A stretch of DNA of 64,000 bases from Nocardia abscessus. GTDB taxonomy: Bacteria > Actinomycetota > Actinomycetes > Mycobacteriales > Mycobacteriaceae. The DNA is taken from the NCBI RefSeq assembly GCF_015477775.1, contig NZ_JADLQO010000001.1, forward strand, positions 868,001 through 932,000, read 5' to 3'. The translations under genes and the position numbers were made by a program. Of this stretch, positions 8,541-17,870 are shown piece after piece. Every line of letters starts with the position of its first letter. Positions within the stretch are counted from its first letter, which is position 1. The notes beneath the pieces are model-generated. The model searched no databases. It worked only from the letters and a program-made list of their open reading frames with translations, and was not told the DNA's origin.

Positions 8541-8990
8541 CAAGAGAACACCCCTCCTGGGGCAACGGTGGAATTGCTACCAGATCCGGAGATCGTCTTT
8601 CCCGGCAGCGTCCCGACCGCCTCTACCGAGCGCTTCATCGGCACTTGATCGGCAAGTGTCACAACATCTCTCGCCGGCCAGATGGTATGCGCGAAGCAGC
8701 GTGATCGGGATGTTAACTGCTCCGGATCAACCCGGCGACCGATCTCGATACGCATCGGGAATAACACCATGAAGGTAAATATGAAATGTGCTCTATATCA
8801 CAGTTTGTAACGCGGATGTGGAATCCGGCCGATATTGCCGTCGGTACGCTGACGGTCGCAACAGTGCGGCCCGTACGACGAATGACGTTCTCGTCATGCG
8901 CATCTCGTGATGCGCCGGGCAGCTGATGCTTCCGTGCGCCGCGACAGGCGTTCCGACGGGCCGGGACGCTTCGAGCAAAGGATCGGATCT
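8541..8990. promoter_or_regulatory. Divergent control region of the glycan locus
   Basis: There is no credible gene here. The stretch is AT-richer than its surroundings around 8770-8815. Just before the methyltransferase come two adjacent perfect hairpins: ATGACG/CGTCAT (8882-8887, 8892-8897) and GCGCAT/ATGCGC (8898-8903, 8910-8915). Promoters for both directions must lie here, but no clear -35/-10 pair was identified. Confidence 0.5.
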
Positions 8991-10256
8991 GTGCGCTGTC
9001 GACTCTGTGACTCCGGCAGACTGTCCAGCATTCTGGATCTCGGCGCCACGCCGCCGTGCGAATCGTTCCTCACCGCCGACCAGCTCGATCTGCCCGAGCC
9101 GACCTACCCCTTGCATCTGCGGGTGTGCGCCGACTGCCTGCTGCTGCAGATTCCGGCACTGATCACACCGGAGGACACCTTCACCGAATACGCCTACTTC
9201 TCCTCCTACTCCGACAGCTGGGTCCGCCACGCGGGCGAGTTCGTCGACACCGCGGCCGCACGGCTGGGGCTCAGCAGGGACTCCTTCGTGGTCGAAGTCG
9301 CCAGTAACGACGGCTACCTGCTGCGCCACATCGTCGACCGCGGCATCCGATGCCTGGGCATCGAGCCCTCGGTCAACGTCGGAGCGGCGGCTCGCGAGTC
9401 GGGCGTACCCACCGAAACCACCTTCCTCGACGAGCATTCCGCGCGCCGGATCCGTGCCGAACACGGTCCCGCGGATCTCGTGATCGCCAACAACGTCTAC
9501 GCCCACATCCCGGATCTACGCGGATTCACCCGTGCGCTACGTACCTTGCTGGCGGACGACGGCATGCTGACCATCGAGGTGCACCATGCGCTGAACCTGG
9601 TCGGGCTCGGCCAGTTCGACACCATCTACCACGAGCATTTCCAGTACTACACCGTGCTGTCGGCGCAACGTGCGCTCGCTGTCGCGGGATTGACCGTGGT
9701 CGATGTCGATCGGCTGCCGACGCACGGCGGATCGATCCGGCTGTGGGTGCGCCCCGATGCCGCCACGGCGGCGGTGAGCGACCGTGTGCGGGAGGTGCTC
9801 GACCTCGAGCGGTCCGCGGGACTGCACTCGGCGGACGGCTACGCATCGCTGCGGCGGCGCGCCGAGTCCGTGCGGCACGAGCTGCTGAGCTTCCTGCTCG
9901 ACTGCCGGCGCCAGCGCAAACGCGTCGTCGGATACGGTGCGCCGGGCAAGGGCAACACGCTGCTCAACTACTGCGGGATCCGGCCTGATCTGCTCGAGTA
10001 CACCGTCGACCGCAACCCCTACAAGCACGGCAGATTCACGCCAGGAACGCGAATCCCGATCCACCCGCCGGACCGGCTCGACGCCGATCGTCCGGACGTG
10101 GTCGTGGTGCTGCCCTGGAATCTCGAGCACGAAATCACCGCGCAGCTGCGGCATGTCGCCGAGTGGGGCGGTCAGCTCGCCTATGCCTTGCCCGAGCTGC
10201 ACCTGGTCGACCCGGCGTCGCAGTCCCCGGCCGAGTCGACAGGAAACCGGCGCTGA
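8991..10256 (+). CDS. NDP-sugar C-methyltransferase (TylC3/TcaB9-like)
   Basis: A 421-residue enzyme of the class that C-methylates NDP-ketosugars. It has an N-terminal zinc finger (CRLCDSG, then CADCLLLQ), a SAM motif VVEVASNDGYLL, and the catalytic block YHEHFQYY, which matches the Tyr-x-Glu-His residues of TcaB9. A C-terminal Rossmann-like domain has VVGYGAPGKGNTLLNYC. GTG 8991 is chosen because AAAGGA lies nine bases upstream and the zinc finger starts at once; the frame is open back to an ATG at 8907. Its stop overlaps the next start (TGATG). In this locus it probably makes a branched sugar for the glycan. Confidence 0.82.
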   Translation: MRCRLCDSGRLSSILDLGATPPCESFLTADQLDLPEPTYPLHLRVCADCLLLQIPALITPEDTFTEYAYFSSYSDSWVRHAGEFVDTAAARLGLSRDSFVVEVASNDGYLLRHIVDRGIRCLGIEPSVNVGAAARESGVPTETTFLDEHSARRIRAEHGPADLVIANNVYAHIPDLRGFTRALRTLLADDGMLTIEVHHALNLVGLGQFDTIYHEHFQYYTVLSAQRALAVAGLTVVDVDRLPTHGGSIRLWVRPDAATAAVSDRVREVLDLERSAGLHSADGYASLRRRAESVRHELLSFLLDCRRQRKRVVGYGAPGKGNTLLNYCGIRPDLLEYTVDRNPYKHGRFTPGTRIPIHPPDRLDADRPDVVVVLPWNLEHEITAQLRHVAEWGGQLAYALPELHLVDPASQSPAESTGNRR

Positions 10257-11029
10257 TGAAAGTCGTTCTGTTCTGCGGTGGCTACGGCATGCGCATGCGC
10301 GGCGGCACCGATGACATGGTGCCCAAGCCGATGCAACTCGTCGGCCCGCGTCCCTTGCTCTGGCACGTGATGCGGTACTACGCGCACTACGGTCACACCG
10401 AATTCATCCTGTGTCTCGGATACGGCGCTGAGCACATCAAGAATTTCTTCCTCAGCTACCGGGAGTCGGCGTCCAACGACTTCGTGATCCGCAACGGCCG
10501 GGTCGAACTGCTCGGCAGCGATATCGACGACTGGACGATCACTTTCGTCGATACCGGTGTGGAGTCGGCCATCGGCGAGCGATTGCGCCGGGTGCGCGAG
10601 CACCTCGGCGACGACCAGTACTTCCTGGCCAACTACGCCGACGTCCTCACCGACGCTCCCCTGGACGAGATGATCACCCAGTTCCACGCTTCGGGGGCCG
10701 CGGCATCTCTGCTGGTGGTGCCACCGCAATCGTCGTTCCACTGCGTGGACCTCAGTGCTACCGGCGAGGTCAAGGAAATCGTTCCCGTCGCGCGTATGCC
10801 CCTGTGGGAGAACGGCGGCTACTTCGTGCTCGGCCGGGAGGTATTCGACCTGCTGCCACCCGGTGGCGATCTGGTGGAGGACGCCTGTGGGACGCTCGCG
10901 GGCCAGGGCCGGTTGTTCGGCTACCGCCACGACGGATTCTGGAAGCCCGCAGATACTTTCAAGGAGCGCGCCGAACTCGACGCGGCCTACCGCAGCGGAC
11001 ACCGGCCATGGATGGTGTGGGAGCAGTGA
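10256..11029 (+). CDS. Sugar-1-phosphate nucleotidyltransferase (glucose-1-phosphate cytidylyltransferase-like)
   Basis: A 257-residue nucleotidyltransferase. The signature is FCGGYGMRMRGGTDDMVPKPM at the N-terminus, the glycine-rich NTP loop and the catalytic Lys-Pro-Met, followed by NYADVLTD (metal-binding Asp) and ENGGYFVL. The GTDDMVPKPM variant and the FILCLGYGAEHIKNFF segment resemble RfbF, which makes CDP-glucose from CTP and glucose-1-phosphate. CDP-sugars feed deoxy and branched-sugar routes, fitting the neighbouring C-methyltransferase and epimerase. Nucleotide choice is inferred. Confidence 0.8.
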   Translation: MKVVLFCGGYGMRMRGGTDDMVPKPMQLVGPRPLLWHVMRYYAHYGHTEFILCLGYGAEHIKNFFLSYRESASNDFVIRNGRVELLGSDIDDWTITFVDTGVESAIGERLRRVREHLGDDQYFLANYADVLTDAPLDEMITQFHASGAAASLLVVPPQSSFHCVDLSATGEVKEIVPVARMPLWENGGYFVLGREVFDLLPPGGDLVEDACGTLAGQGRLFGYRHDGFWKPADTFKERAELDAAYRSGHRPWMVWEQ

Positions 11030-11676
11030 TCGCGCTGCTTTCCCCGCGGCCCGCCGAGATCGCCCTGCTCGGCGCGCATTGCGATGACATCCCGATCGGC
11101 ATGGGAGCCACGCTGCTGTCGCTGACCCGCGCCCATCCGGGTATGCGGGTGCGCGCGTTGGTCCTTTCCGGTGCGGGCACGGAGCGCGAACAGGAGGAGC
11201 GGGCGGCGCTCACCGCCTTCTGCTCGGGACGGACACCGGAATTGACGGTGCTCGACGTCCCGGACGGACGCGCACCGGCGCACTGGGACCGGATCAAGAC
11301 GGCCGTAGCAGAGTTTCGCCGGGCGGGTGAACCGGATCTTGTGTTCGCCCCGCAACCGGGCGACGCGCACCAGGATCACCGCACGCTCGCGGAGCTGGTG
11401 CCGACCGAGTTCCGCGACCACCTGATCCTCGGCTACGAAATTCTCAAGGCGGAGGTCGACACACCGGCGCCGACCGTATTCCATCCGGTCGATGCGGACC
11501 TGATCCGGCGCAAATCGCAACTGCTGCACCGGCATTACCCGTCCCAGACCGGTCGCGACTGGTTCGACGAGACCGCGTTCCTGGCGTCCGCGCGGGTCCG
11601 CGGCGTGCAGTGCCGCACCGAGTACGCCGAAGCCTTCGTGGTGGGCAAGGCCGTCATCGCATGGGAAAAGGAGTGA
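11026..11676 (+). CDS. PIG-L family deacetylase
   Basis: About 216 residues. It holds the zinc-site blocks GAHCDDIPIGMG (family form AHPDD) near the N-terminus and HQDHRTLAELV in the middle. PIG-L/LmbE enzymes remove acetyl groups from N-acetyl amino sugars. Here the His-Pro of AHPDD is His-Cys, a modest variation. The GTG at 11026 overlaps the previous TGA (GTGA); ATG 11008 would add six residues. It probably tailors an amino sugar of the glycan repeat unit or a lipid-linked intermediate. Confidence 0.78.
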   Translation: MIALLSPRPAEIALLGAHCDDIPIGMGATLLSLTRAHPGMRVRALVLSGAGTEREQEERAALTAFCSGRTPELTVLDVPDGRAPAHWDRIKTAVAEFRRAGEPDLVFAPQPGDAHQDHRTLAELVPTEFRDHLILGYEILKAEVDTPAPTVFHPVDADLIRRKSQLLHRHYPSQTGRDWFDETAFLASARVRGVQCRTEYAEAFVVGKAVIAWEKE

Positions 11677-11681
11677 CAACG

Positions 11682-12716
11682 ATGCGAGTCCTGGTCACCG
11701 GGCATCAGGGATACCTGGGCACCGTCATGGTCCCGATACTGCGAGCCGCCGGGCACGAAGTCGTCGGGCTCGACACCGGCTGGTTCGCCGACTGCCTGCT
11801 CGGTGAGTTCTCCGGCGACCCGGCGGGCCTGTGCCTCGACCTGCGATCGGTGGAGATCGATGCCCTTCGCGGCATCGATGCGGTCGTCCATCTCGCCGCG
11901 CTGTCCAATGATCCCCTGGGCGCGCTGGCGCCGGAAGTCACCCACGAGATCAACCATCGCGCCTCGGTGCGTCTGGCTCGGCTCGCGAAAGAAGCCGGTG
12001 TGTCCCGGTTCCTGTACGCCTCCACCTGCTCGGTGTATGGCGCCGCCGGAGACGAGCTGGTGACCGAGTCGGCGCCGCTGCGGCCGATCACCCCGTACGC
12101 CGAGTCGAAGGTGCGGGTCGAAGACGATGTCGCGGCGCTGGCCGACGACGACTTCGTTCCCGTCTTCCTGCGCAATGCCACCGCATTCGGATTCTCGCCT
12201 CGTCCTCGCGCTGACATCGTGCTCAACAACCTCGTCGGACACGCCGTCCTCACCGGTGCGGTCAAGGTGCTCTCCGACGGCACGCCCTGGCGGCCGCTGG
12301 TCCACGCCCGCGACATCGCGGCGGCGTTCGAACGCTGCCTCACCGCACCGGCGACGGCCGTCGCGGGCCGGGCGTTCAACATCGGCACGGAGCGAAACAA
12401 CCTCACCGTGGCCGAGATCGCCGAGTCGGTGGTGGCCACCGTGCCGGGTTCGCGACTGCTGATCACCGGGGAGACCGGGGCCGACCCCCGCTCCTACCGG
12501 GTCGACTTCTCCGCCGCCCGCGCAGTGCTCGGTTTCGAGGCGCAGTGGTCGGTGTCCGACGGCGCCGCCGAACTCTACCGCGAATACACCGAGCGTGGCC
12601 TCACCCAAGAGGACTTCGTCCAGCGATTCACCCGGCTCGCGCGGCTGCAACGGCTGCGAGCGTCCGGCGCACTGGACCCGGGACTGCGCGCGGTCACCAC
12701 GCCGGTGACAGGGTAG
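11682..12716 (+). CDS. NAD-dependent sugar epimerase/dehydratase
   Basis: A 344-residue extended short-chain dehydrogenase. The nucleotide loop is VTGHQGYLGT; the catalytic Ser and Tyr-x-x-x-Lys are in ASTCSVYG and TPYAESK. It acts on NDP-sugars in the cytosol (epimerase, reductase or 4,6-dehydratase). An unusually long C-terminal segment past the usual substrate domain ends in VTTPVTG. ATG 11682 follows AAAAGGAG. The last 23 bases overlap the end of the convergent RmlC-like gene. Confidence 0.82.
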   Translation: MRVLVTGHQGYLGTVMVPILRAAGHEVVGLDTGWFADCLLGEFSGDPAGLCLDLRSVEIDALRGIDAVVHLAALSNDPLGALAPEVTHEINHRASVRLARLAKEAGVSRFLYASTCSVYGAAGDELVTESAPLRPITPYAESKVRVEDDVAALADDDFVPVFLRNATAFGFSPRPRADIVLNNLVGHAVLTGAVKVLSDGTPWRPLVHARDIAAAFERCLTAPATAVAGRAFNIGTERNNLTVAEIAESVVATVPGSRLLITGETGADPRSYRVDFSAARAVLGFEAQWSVSDGAAELYREYTERGLTQEDFVQRFTRLARLQRLRASGALDPGLRAVTTPVTG

Positions 12717-13257
12717 CCCGCAGATGGCTCCATCGTCCGGCGTTCGCGTCGCGATCCGACACCACCGTCACCGGCAGCGGCCAGGCGATCCCCAAGTCCG
12801 GATCGTCGAAGGCGACGCTGAGATCTTCGGCGGGATCGTGCGGCCGATCGATGCGGTAGCACACATCGGCGGTGTCGGTGAGCGCTTGGAATCCGTGCAG
12901 AAAGCCCGGTGGCACGTACAGGTGCCGGAACTCCTCGTCATCGAGCCGGAACGACTGCGTCCGGCCGAACGTCGGCGACGACGGCCGGATGTCGACCAGC
13001 ACGTCATACACCGCGCCGTGTGCGCAGCGGACCAGTTTGGCCTCCCCACGCCCGGACCGGCCGTGCATGCCCCGCACCACCCCACGGCGCGACCGGGATT
13101 GCGAGTCCTGCACGAAACCGGCCGAGATCCCCGGAATCCCCAGATGGGAGTCGAATTCGGCGGCATCGAAGGTCCGAGTGAACAGGCCACGGTCGTCCCG
13201 GACGGGCTCTGGGACCAGCGCCACCACGCCGACCAGGCCGGTCTGCTCGATACGCAC
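12694..13257 (-). CDS. dTDP-4-dehydrorhamnose 3,5-epimerase-like (RmlC family)
   Basis: A 187-residue cupin enzyme. It has RGVVRGMHGR, the family's catalytic-His region (usually RGLHYQ), KLVRCAHGAVYDVLVDIR and FLHGFQALTDTADVCYRID, all typical of RmlC. The start is GTG 13257 (VRIEQTGLVGV), aligned with the normal RmlC beginning. It is the only inner gene of the locus on the minus strand, divergent from the next gene by 14 bases. It should epimerise a 4-keto-6-deoxy NDP-sugar for rhamnose or a related sugar. Confidence 0.82.
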   Translation of the reverse strand: MRIEQTGLVGVVALVPEPVRDDRGLFTRTFDAAEFDSHLGIPGISAGFVQDSQSRSRRGVVRGMHGRSGRGEAKLVRCAHGAVYDVLVDIRPSSPTFGRTQSFRLDDEEFRHLYVPPGFLHGFQALTDTADVCYRIDRPHDPAEDLSVAFDDPDLGIAWPLPVTVVSDRDANAGRWSHLRATLSPAW

Positions 13258-13271
13258 ACCGACATCGTGCC

Positions 13272-14375
13272 ATGACCGGCCGCTGCCGCGCCTGCTCCGG
13301 CGCCGTTCTGCACACCGTCCTCGATCTGGGGACGGTGCCCGCAGCCGATGATTTCCCGCCCGCGGTCCGGCCGGTGACACCGGCGGAGACCACGCATCCG
13401 CTGCGGATGGTGCGGTGCCCCCACTGCGAGCTGGCGCAGCTCGCCGAAGACGACACCGTGGCCGCCGAGCCCCGCGGCATGGAGCCGCGGGCCCTCCGCG
13501 ATCAAGCGGCCGATGCGATTGCCCGGGTCGACGCCGCCGGCCTGCTGCGCGGCCGCACGGTCATCGAGTTCGGCAGTCCGCACGGTGGTTCTTGGCTGCC
13601 GTTGCTGGCCCAGCGTGGCTGCACCGAAGCGGACGCGGCGCACGCGGACCTGGTCGTGGACTGTTTCGGCATCATGCACGAACCCGACCAGCGGGCCGCA
13701 TTCGCCGCACGCGCCACGGCCACCGCACCGCACGGGCTGCTCCTGCTGCAGTACCACTCGCTGGCCGCCATCGTGGCACAGCGGCAGTGGAACGCGTTGC
13801 GGCACGGGCATTTCGCGTACTACTCCCTGCATGCGCTGACCATGGCGCTCGCCGCCGCGGGCATGGGCGTGACCACCGCGTGGGAGTTCGACCTCTACGG
13901 CGGGACGGTGCTGGTGGCAGCTCGGCGCGGCCCTACCGAGCCCGACCACACCGTGCGCGAGATCCTGGCCCGCGAACGCGAACTCATCACCCCGGAATCG
14001 CTGCGTCGGCTCCAGCGATTCGTGGACGATCACGTGCGCGCGCTGCGGAACTGGCTGATCGATGCGGCCGCGGCACAGCAGCGCGTCTACGCCTACGGCG
14101 CCGCGTCCCGAGCGGTTGCCCTGCTGTCGCTGGCGGGCGCGCACCAGGGACTTGTCGCCGGAGTCGCCGACGCCGCGCCCGCCAAGCGGGGACGCCGGAT
14201 GCCCGGCACCGACATCCCGATCATCAGCCCGCAGGACCTGATCGCGGCAGCGCCCGACCGAGTGCTGTTGACGCTGCCCGACCTACTGGATGAAGTGTCG
14301 ACCGGACTTCCGGAACTCGACGGTCGCTGGTACGTCGACGATCCCCGCGGACCGAGAGAAGGGGGGCGTGGATGA
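13272..14375 (+). CDS. Degenerate C-methyltransferase-like protein
   Basis: A 367-residue relative of the gene at 8991. It keeps the zinc finger (CRACSG, CPHCELAQL), a SAM-like loop (VIEFGSPHGGSW), and the C-terminal domain (VYAYGAASRAVALL in place of VVGYGAPGKGNTLL). The catalytic block reads LRHGHFAYY instead of IYHEHFQYY. The Tyr and Glu of the Tyr-x-Glu-His set are gone and only the last His remains. About 50 residues of the SAM domain are also missing. It may be inactive as a methyltransferase, serve as a partner of the active copy, or do other chemistry. Confidence 0.72.
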   Translation: MTGRCRACSGAVLHTVLDLGTVPAADDFPPAVRPVTPAETTHPLRMVRCPHCELAQLAEDDTVAAEPRGMEPRALRDQAADAIARVDAAGLLRGRTVIEFGSPHGGSWLPLLAQRGCTEADAAHADLVVDCFGIMHEPDQRAAFAARATATAPHGLLLLQYHSLAAIVAQRQWNALRHGHFAYYSLHALTMALAAAGMGVTTAWEFDLYGGTVLVAARRGPTEPDHTVREILARERELITPESLRRLQRFVDDHVRALRNWLIDAAAAQQRVYAYGAASRAVALLSLAGAHQGLVAGVADAAPAKRGRRMPGTDIPIISPQDLIAAAPDRVLLTLPDLLDEVSTGLPELDGRWYVDDPRGPREGGRG

Positions 14376-14590
14376 CGGGCCCCCGACCCGGTGATTCCTA
14401 CCCGACAGCGACAATCTCCGGGCCGCACCCGGCCAGCAGATCCCGAGCGAGGACAGCCGTACCGATGAACACCACCCCTCGGATGCGCCGACTTCAGCCG
14501 TATTCGCCGGCCTGCTCGGTCGCACCGGCCACGGCCTCGATGGTGTGATCGGTGGTGGCCACTTCCGGACAGCAGCAACCGCGGTCTTGT

Positions 14591-15409
14591 TCAGCGGCCG
14601 ACCGCGGCCCGCGCGCGCACCCGCAGCCGCGTCCCCAACGCGCGGACCAGGCGCAGGTCACCGGCCAGCACGTCGGACGGACCGACGAGTTCCGGGTGAT
14701 CTACGCCCAGCCGATGGTGGAATCGCAGCTGTTCGGTGAGCTTGCTGCGGGTCGATGTGCGACTGCACAGGTTGAACGTGGAGTTCCGCCAGGCGGCCAC
14801 GATGTCGCCGAGCCCGACGAAACCGCCGCGGCTGCCGACGCGGGCGAACAGGTCCACATCCATCGGGAATACGAGGTCGCCGCGCAGTCCGCCGACGGCG
14901 TCGTAGTCGGTACGCCGGAACATGGCGGCTGCGGTGGGGCCGAATTCGGCCGCCCCGCGACGCACGATCACCCGGGCCAGATGGCGGCTGCCGTGCCGGC
15001 CGATCAGCTGCGGCAGCCCCAGCCCGGTCTCGAGGATGTCGCCGGACTCGTCGATCACGTCGAACTTGCCCGCGCACAACGCGATCGCGTTGTCGTCGAA
15101 CACCGCCGACTGCGCGGCGAGGGCGCCGGGACGCAGAACGTCGTCGGCACAGACCACTTTCACGAGGTCCCCGGTGGATTCCCGGATCGCCCGGTCCCAA
15201 TTCGCGCCGATCGGCAGTACGCGATCATTGCGCAGGACACGCACCCGCGGATCGCGCCGCGCCCGCGCGATGTCACCGGTGCGGTCGGTGCTCGCGTTGT
15301 CGAGGATCACGACCTCGAAATCGAGATCTTGGGCCAGTACCGAATCCAGGGTCGCGGACAGCGTTCGTTCCGCGTTGTAGGCCGGCACGCACACCGACAG
15401 TTTCCGCAT
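14591..15409 (-). CDS. Family 2 glycosyltransferase
   Basis: A 272-residue GT-A enzyme. The N-terminus LSVCVPAYNAERTLSATLDSVL and VVILDNASTDRTGDI are the nucleotide-binding blocks; KVVCADDVLRPGAL holds the DxD-like acidic pair, and the acceptor region follows at DVDLFARVGSRGG. No membrane helix is present, so it works on the cytosolic face, adding a sugar to the lipid-linked repeat unit. ATG 15409 has AAGGGG upstream. It stands alone on the minus strand within the glycan locus. Confidence 0.88.
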   Translation of the reverse strand: MRKLSVCVPAYNAERTLSATLDSVLAQDLDFEVVILDNASTDRTGDIARARRDPRVRVLRNDRVLPIGANWDRAIRESTGDLVKVVCADDVLRPGALAAQSAVFDDNAIALCAGKFDVIDESGDILETGLGLPQLIGRHGSRHLARVIVRRGAAEFGPTAAAMFRRTDYDAVGGLRGDLVFPMDVDLFARVGSRGGFVGLGDIVAAWRNSTFNLCSRTSTRSKLTEQLRFHHRLGVDHPELVGPSDVLAGDLRLVRALGTRLRVRARAAVGR

Positions 15410-15642
15410 CGCCAGCCGCCCCTTTGTCAGAATCGCAATCGGACATTGCCTCGTAATTGCCCAGACTATGCCATATTTCGCTCCGAGACGGCATCGGGGC
15501 TCGTAATGTCCGGTGCTGAATATCGGATACCGCGCGTCTGCGTGAGAAGGTCGAATCCGGTGGTCGACCCGATACCTCCCGGCCGCGAACGAGTTCGGCA
15601 GACGGCTCCACGGTGCGGCCCGCTGGATGCGGGGATCGGGTC

Positions 15643-16743
15643 ATGAACAGCGCTTCCGGCGCGGTGAAGGTGCACATGACCGGATCGGAATGGTTCGGCG
15701 CCGCACCCGGCGGCCTGGGCCGATACTTCATGGACTTGCACGGCGCATTGCTGGACGTTCCCGGGATTTCGTTGTCCGCCGCCGCATTCGGCCGGCCCGA
15801 CCGGACGGTTGCCGGTGCCCGGTCCTGGGGGCCGGTCGGCGGGTCGACACTGCGCCGCGCACGCACCGCGTTCGGCGCTCGCGACGCGTTGGACCCCGGC
15901 ACCATCGTGGATCGCCACTTCTGCCTCTACGGCCCGGCGGCCAGGGACCGGCGTGGTCGTCGGCTACCACTGGTCGTGCATTTCCACGGTCCGTGGGCAG
16001 CGGAAAGCCGAATGCATGGACAACATCCCGCCGCGGCCTTCGCCAAATACCTCATCGAACGTTTGCGGTACGTTCGCGCGGATCGTTTCGTCGTGCTTTC
16101 CGAACACTTCCGCGCTTTGTTGTCCGACGACTACCGCATCGCGTCCGATCGCATCGAGGTGATCGCGCCCGGAGTCGATCTCGCCCGGTTCCGAGCTGCC
16201 CCGGTCCCCGCGGCCCCGCCGGTCGTCCTGTGTGTGCGGCGGCTGGAGCGCCGGATGGGGATCGATGTGTTGCTGCGCGCGTGGCCCGGGGTGCTCGCCG
16301 AGCACCCGGAGGCTCGTCTGGTCATCGTCGGAACCGGCAGCGCGGAGGCGGATCTCCGGCGCGCCACCGAGGGCGGGCTCGACGGCAGTGTCGAGTTCAC
16401 CGGCCGAATTCCCGACCATGAGCTCGCCGCCCGATACACCTCCGCCGCGCTCACGGTGGTGCCGACGGTGGCCCTGGAGGGATTCGGCCTGATCGCCCTC
16501 GAGTCGCTCGCCGCGGGCCGGGCGCCGGTGGTCACCCGGTGCGGTGGTCTGCCCGACGCCGTGCGGGGCCTGGACCCCTCGCTGATCGTGCCGCCCGGCG
16601 ACCCCACGGCGCTCGCGGCTCGGATCAGCGCGGCGATCTCCGGCCGTCGGCCGACGCCGGAGCAGTGCCGCGCCCACGCGGAGACCTTCAGCTGGCATGC
16701 CGCCGCACAGCGGCACGCCGCGCTGTATCGGGAGCTCGCATGA
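15643..16743 (+). CDS. Family 4 glycosyltransferase
   Basis: A 366-residue GT-B enzyme. The N-terminal acceptor domain contains GGLGRYFMDL and VVHFHGPWAAES. The C-terminal donor domain has VVLCVRRLERRMGIDVLL and the E-x7-E block PTVALEGFGLIALESLAAG that binds the sugar nucleotide. ATG 15643 is chosen (MNSASGAVKV). The stop overlaps the next start (ATGA), so it is the first gene of a tightly coupled row running to 25613. Confidence 0.88.
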   Translation: MNSASGAVKVHMTGSEWFGAAPGGLGRYFMDLHGALLDVPGISLSAAAFGRPDRTVAGARSWGPVGGSTLRRARTAFGARDALDPGTIVDRHFCLYGPAARDRRGRRLPLVVHFHGPWAAESRMHGQHPAAAFAKYLIERLRYVRADRFVVLSEHFRALLSDDYRIASDRIEVIAPGVDLARFRAAPVPAAPPVVLCVRRLERRMGIDVLLRAWPGVLAEHPEARLVIVGTGSAEADLRRATEGGLDGSVEFTGRIPDHELAARYTSAALTVVPTVALEGFGLIALESLAAGRAPVVTRCGGLPDAVRGLDPSLIVPPGDPTALAARISAAISGRRPTPEQCRAHAETFSWHAAAQRHAALYRELA

Positions 16744-17870
16744 CTGGGCCCGCCGTCTTCCTCGGCCACACCGCCGCGCCGTCCGGAGCCGAATTGGCCA
16801 CCCTGCGGCTGCTGCGCACGCTGCGCGCGCATGGCACCGACGTGGCGCTGGTGTGCACCGAGGACGGCCCGGTGATGGCACGCGCCCGCGACGCGGGGAT
16901 CGACACCCGCGTCGTGACAGGGCGATTCGACAGCCGGGCGATGACCACCGGGTCCGGCCCGCTGCGGCTGATCACCGGGTTTCTCGCGTTACTGCGGCTG
17001 GGCTGGACGGTCGGGGCCACGGTCCGCGACTTGGGCGCTCGGGTGCTGGTCGCCGAGAGCACCAAGGCGCTGGTGCTGGGAGCGGTCGCGGCCCGCCGCG
17101 CCCGGGTGCCGCTCGTCTGGCAGGTCCACGACCGAGTGTCCCGGGACTACTTCGGCCTGCTCCCTGCCACCACTATCCGGCTGCTGGCCGCTTTGTTCTG
17201 CCGGGGATTGCTCGCCAACAGTCACGGCACCCGTGCCACACTGCCCGCGCGCATCCCGGTGGTCGTCGCCTACCCGGGTGTCGCCCTGCCCGCCACACCA
17301 CCGCCGCCCCGAACTCGCGCGGCCGCCGAGGCGGTCGTGGTCGTCGTGGGACGGCTGAGCCCTTGGAAAGGCCAGGACGTGTTCCTGCGTGCCCTGGCGG
17401 CGGTGCCGACCCGGCCTGCGGCGGTGTATATCGTCGGCGGGACGTTCTTCGATGAACAACCGTTCCGGCAGCACTTGGAACAACTCGCTGCCGAACTCGG
17501 TCTGGCCGTGACATTCACCGGTCACGTCGACGACCCAGACCGGTATCTCGCCGAGGCCGACATGCTCGTGCACTGCTCGGTGCTGCCCGAGCCGTTCGGG
17601 CAGGTGGTGGTGGAAGGCATGGCCGCGGGCTGCGCGGTGATCGCGACGGCGCCCGGCGGCCCGGCCGAGATCATCGCCGACGGGCGTACCGGCCGACTGG
17701 TGCCCGCCGGCGACGAAGCCGCTCTCACCGCGGCTCTCACCGAACTGCTCGGCGATCCGGCCGCGCGCGCCGAGATCGCCGCCGCAGGCGCCGACCGCGC
17801 CCGCGACTTCGACCTCGGCACCACGGCACGGGTGGTCGCCCGCTTCCTCGACGAGGTGGCGCCGCCGTGA
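16740..17870 (+). CDS. Family 4 glycosyltransferase
   Basis: A 376-residue GT-B enzyme. It begins FLGHTAAPSGAELATLRLL, has VVVVVGRLSPWKGQDVFL at the start of the donor domain and the retaining-GT block VLPEPFGQVVVEGMAAG (E-x7-E). It is translationally coupled to both neighbours. It probably adds one sugar of the repeat unit; the donor is not predictable from sequence. Confidence 0.88.
   Translation: MTGPAVFLGHTAAPSGAELATLRLLRTLRAHGTDVALVCTEDGPVMARARDAGIDTRVVTGRFDSRAMTTGSGPLRLITGFLALLRLGWTVGATVRDLGARVLVAESTKALVLGAVAARRARVPLVWQVHDRVSRDYFGLLPATTIRLLAALFCRGLLANSHGTRATLPARIPVVVAYPGVALPATPPPPRTRAAAEAVVVVVGRLSPWKGQDVFLRALAAVPTRPAAVYIVGGTFFDEQPFRQHLEQLAAELGLAVTFTGHVDDPDRYLAEADMLVHCSVLPEPFGQVVVEGMAAGCAVIATAPGGPAEIIADGRTGRLVPAGDEAALTAALTELLGDPAARAEIAAAGADRARDFDLGTTARVVARFLDEVAPP

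Noticed and set aside
12768..14144. Minus-strand frame spanning the RmlC and methyltransferase genes
   Set aside because: It overlaps two well-supported genes, and its product is low-complexity.
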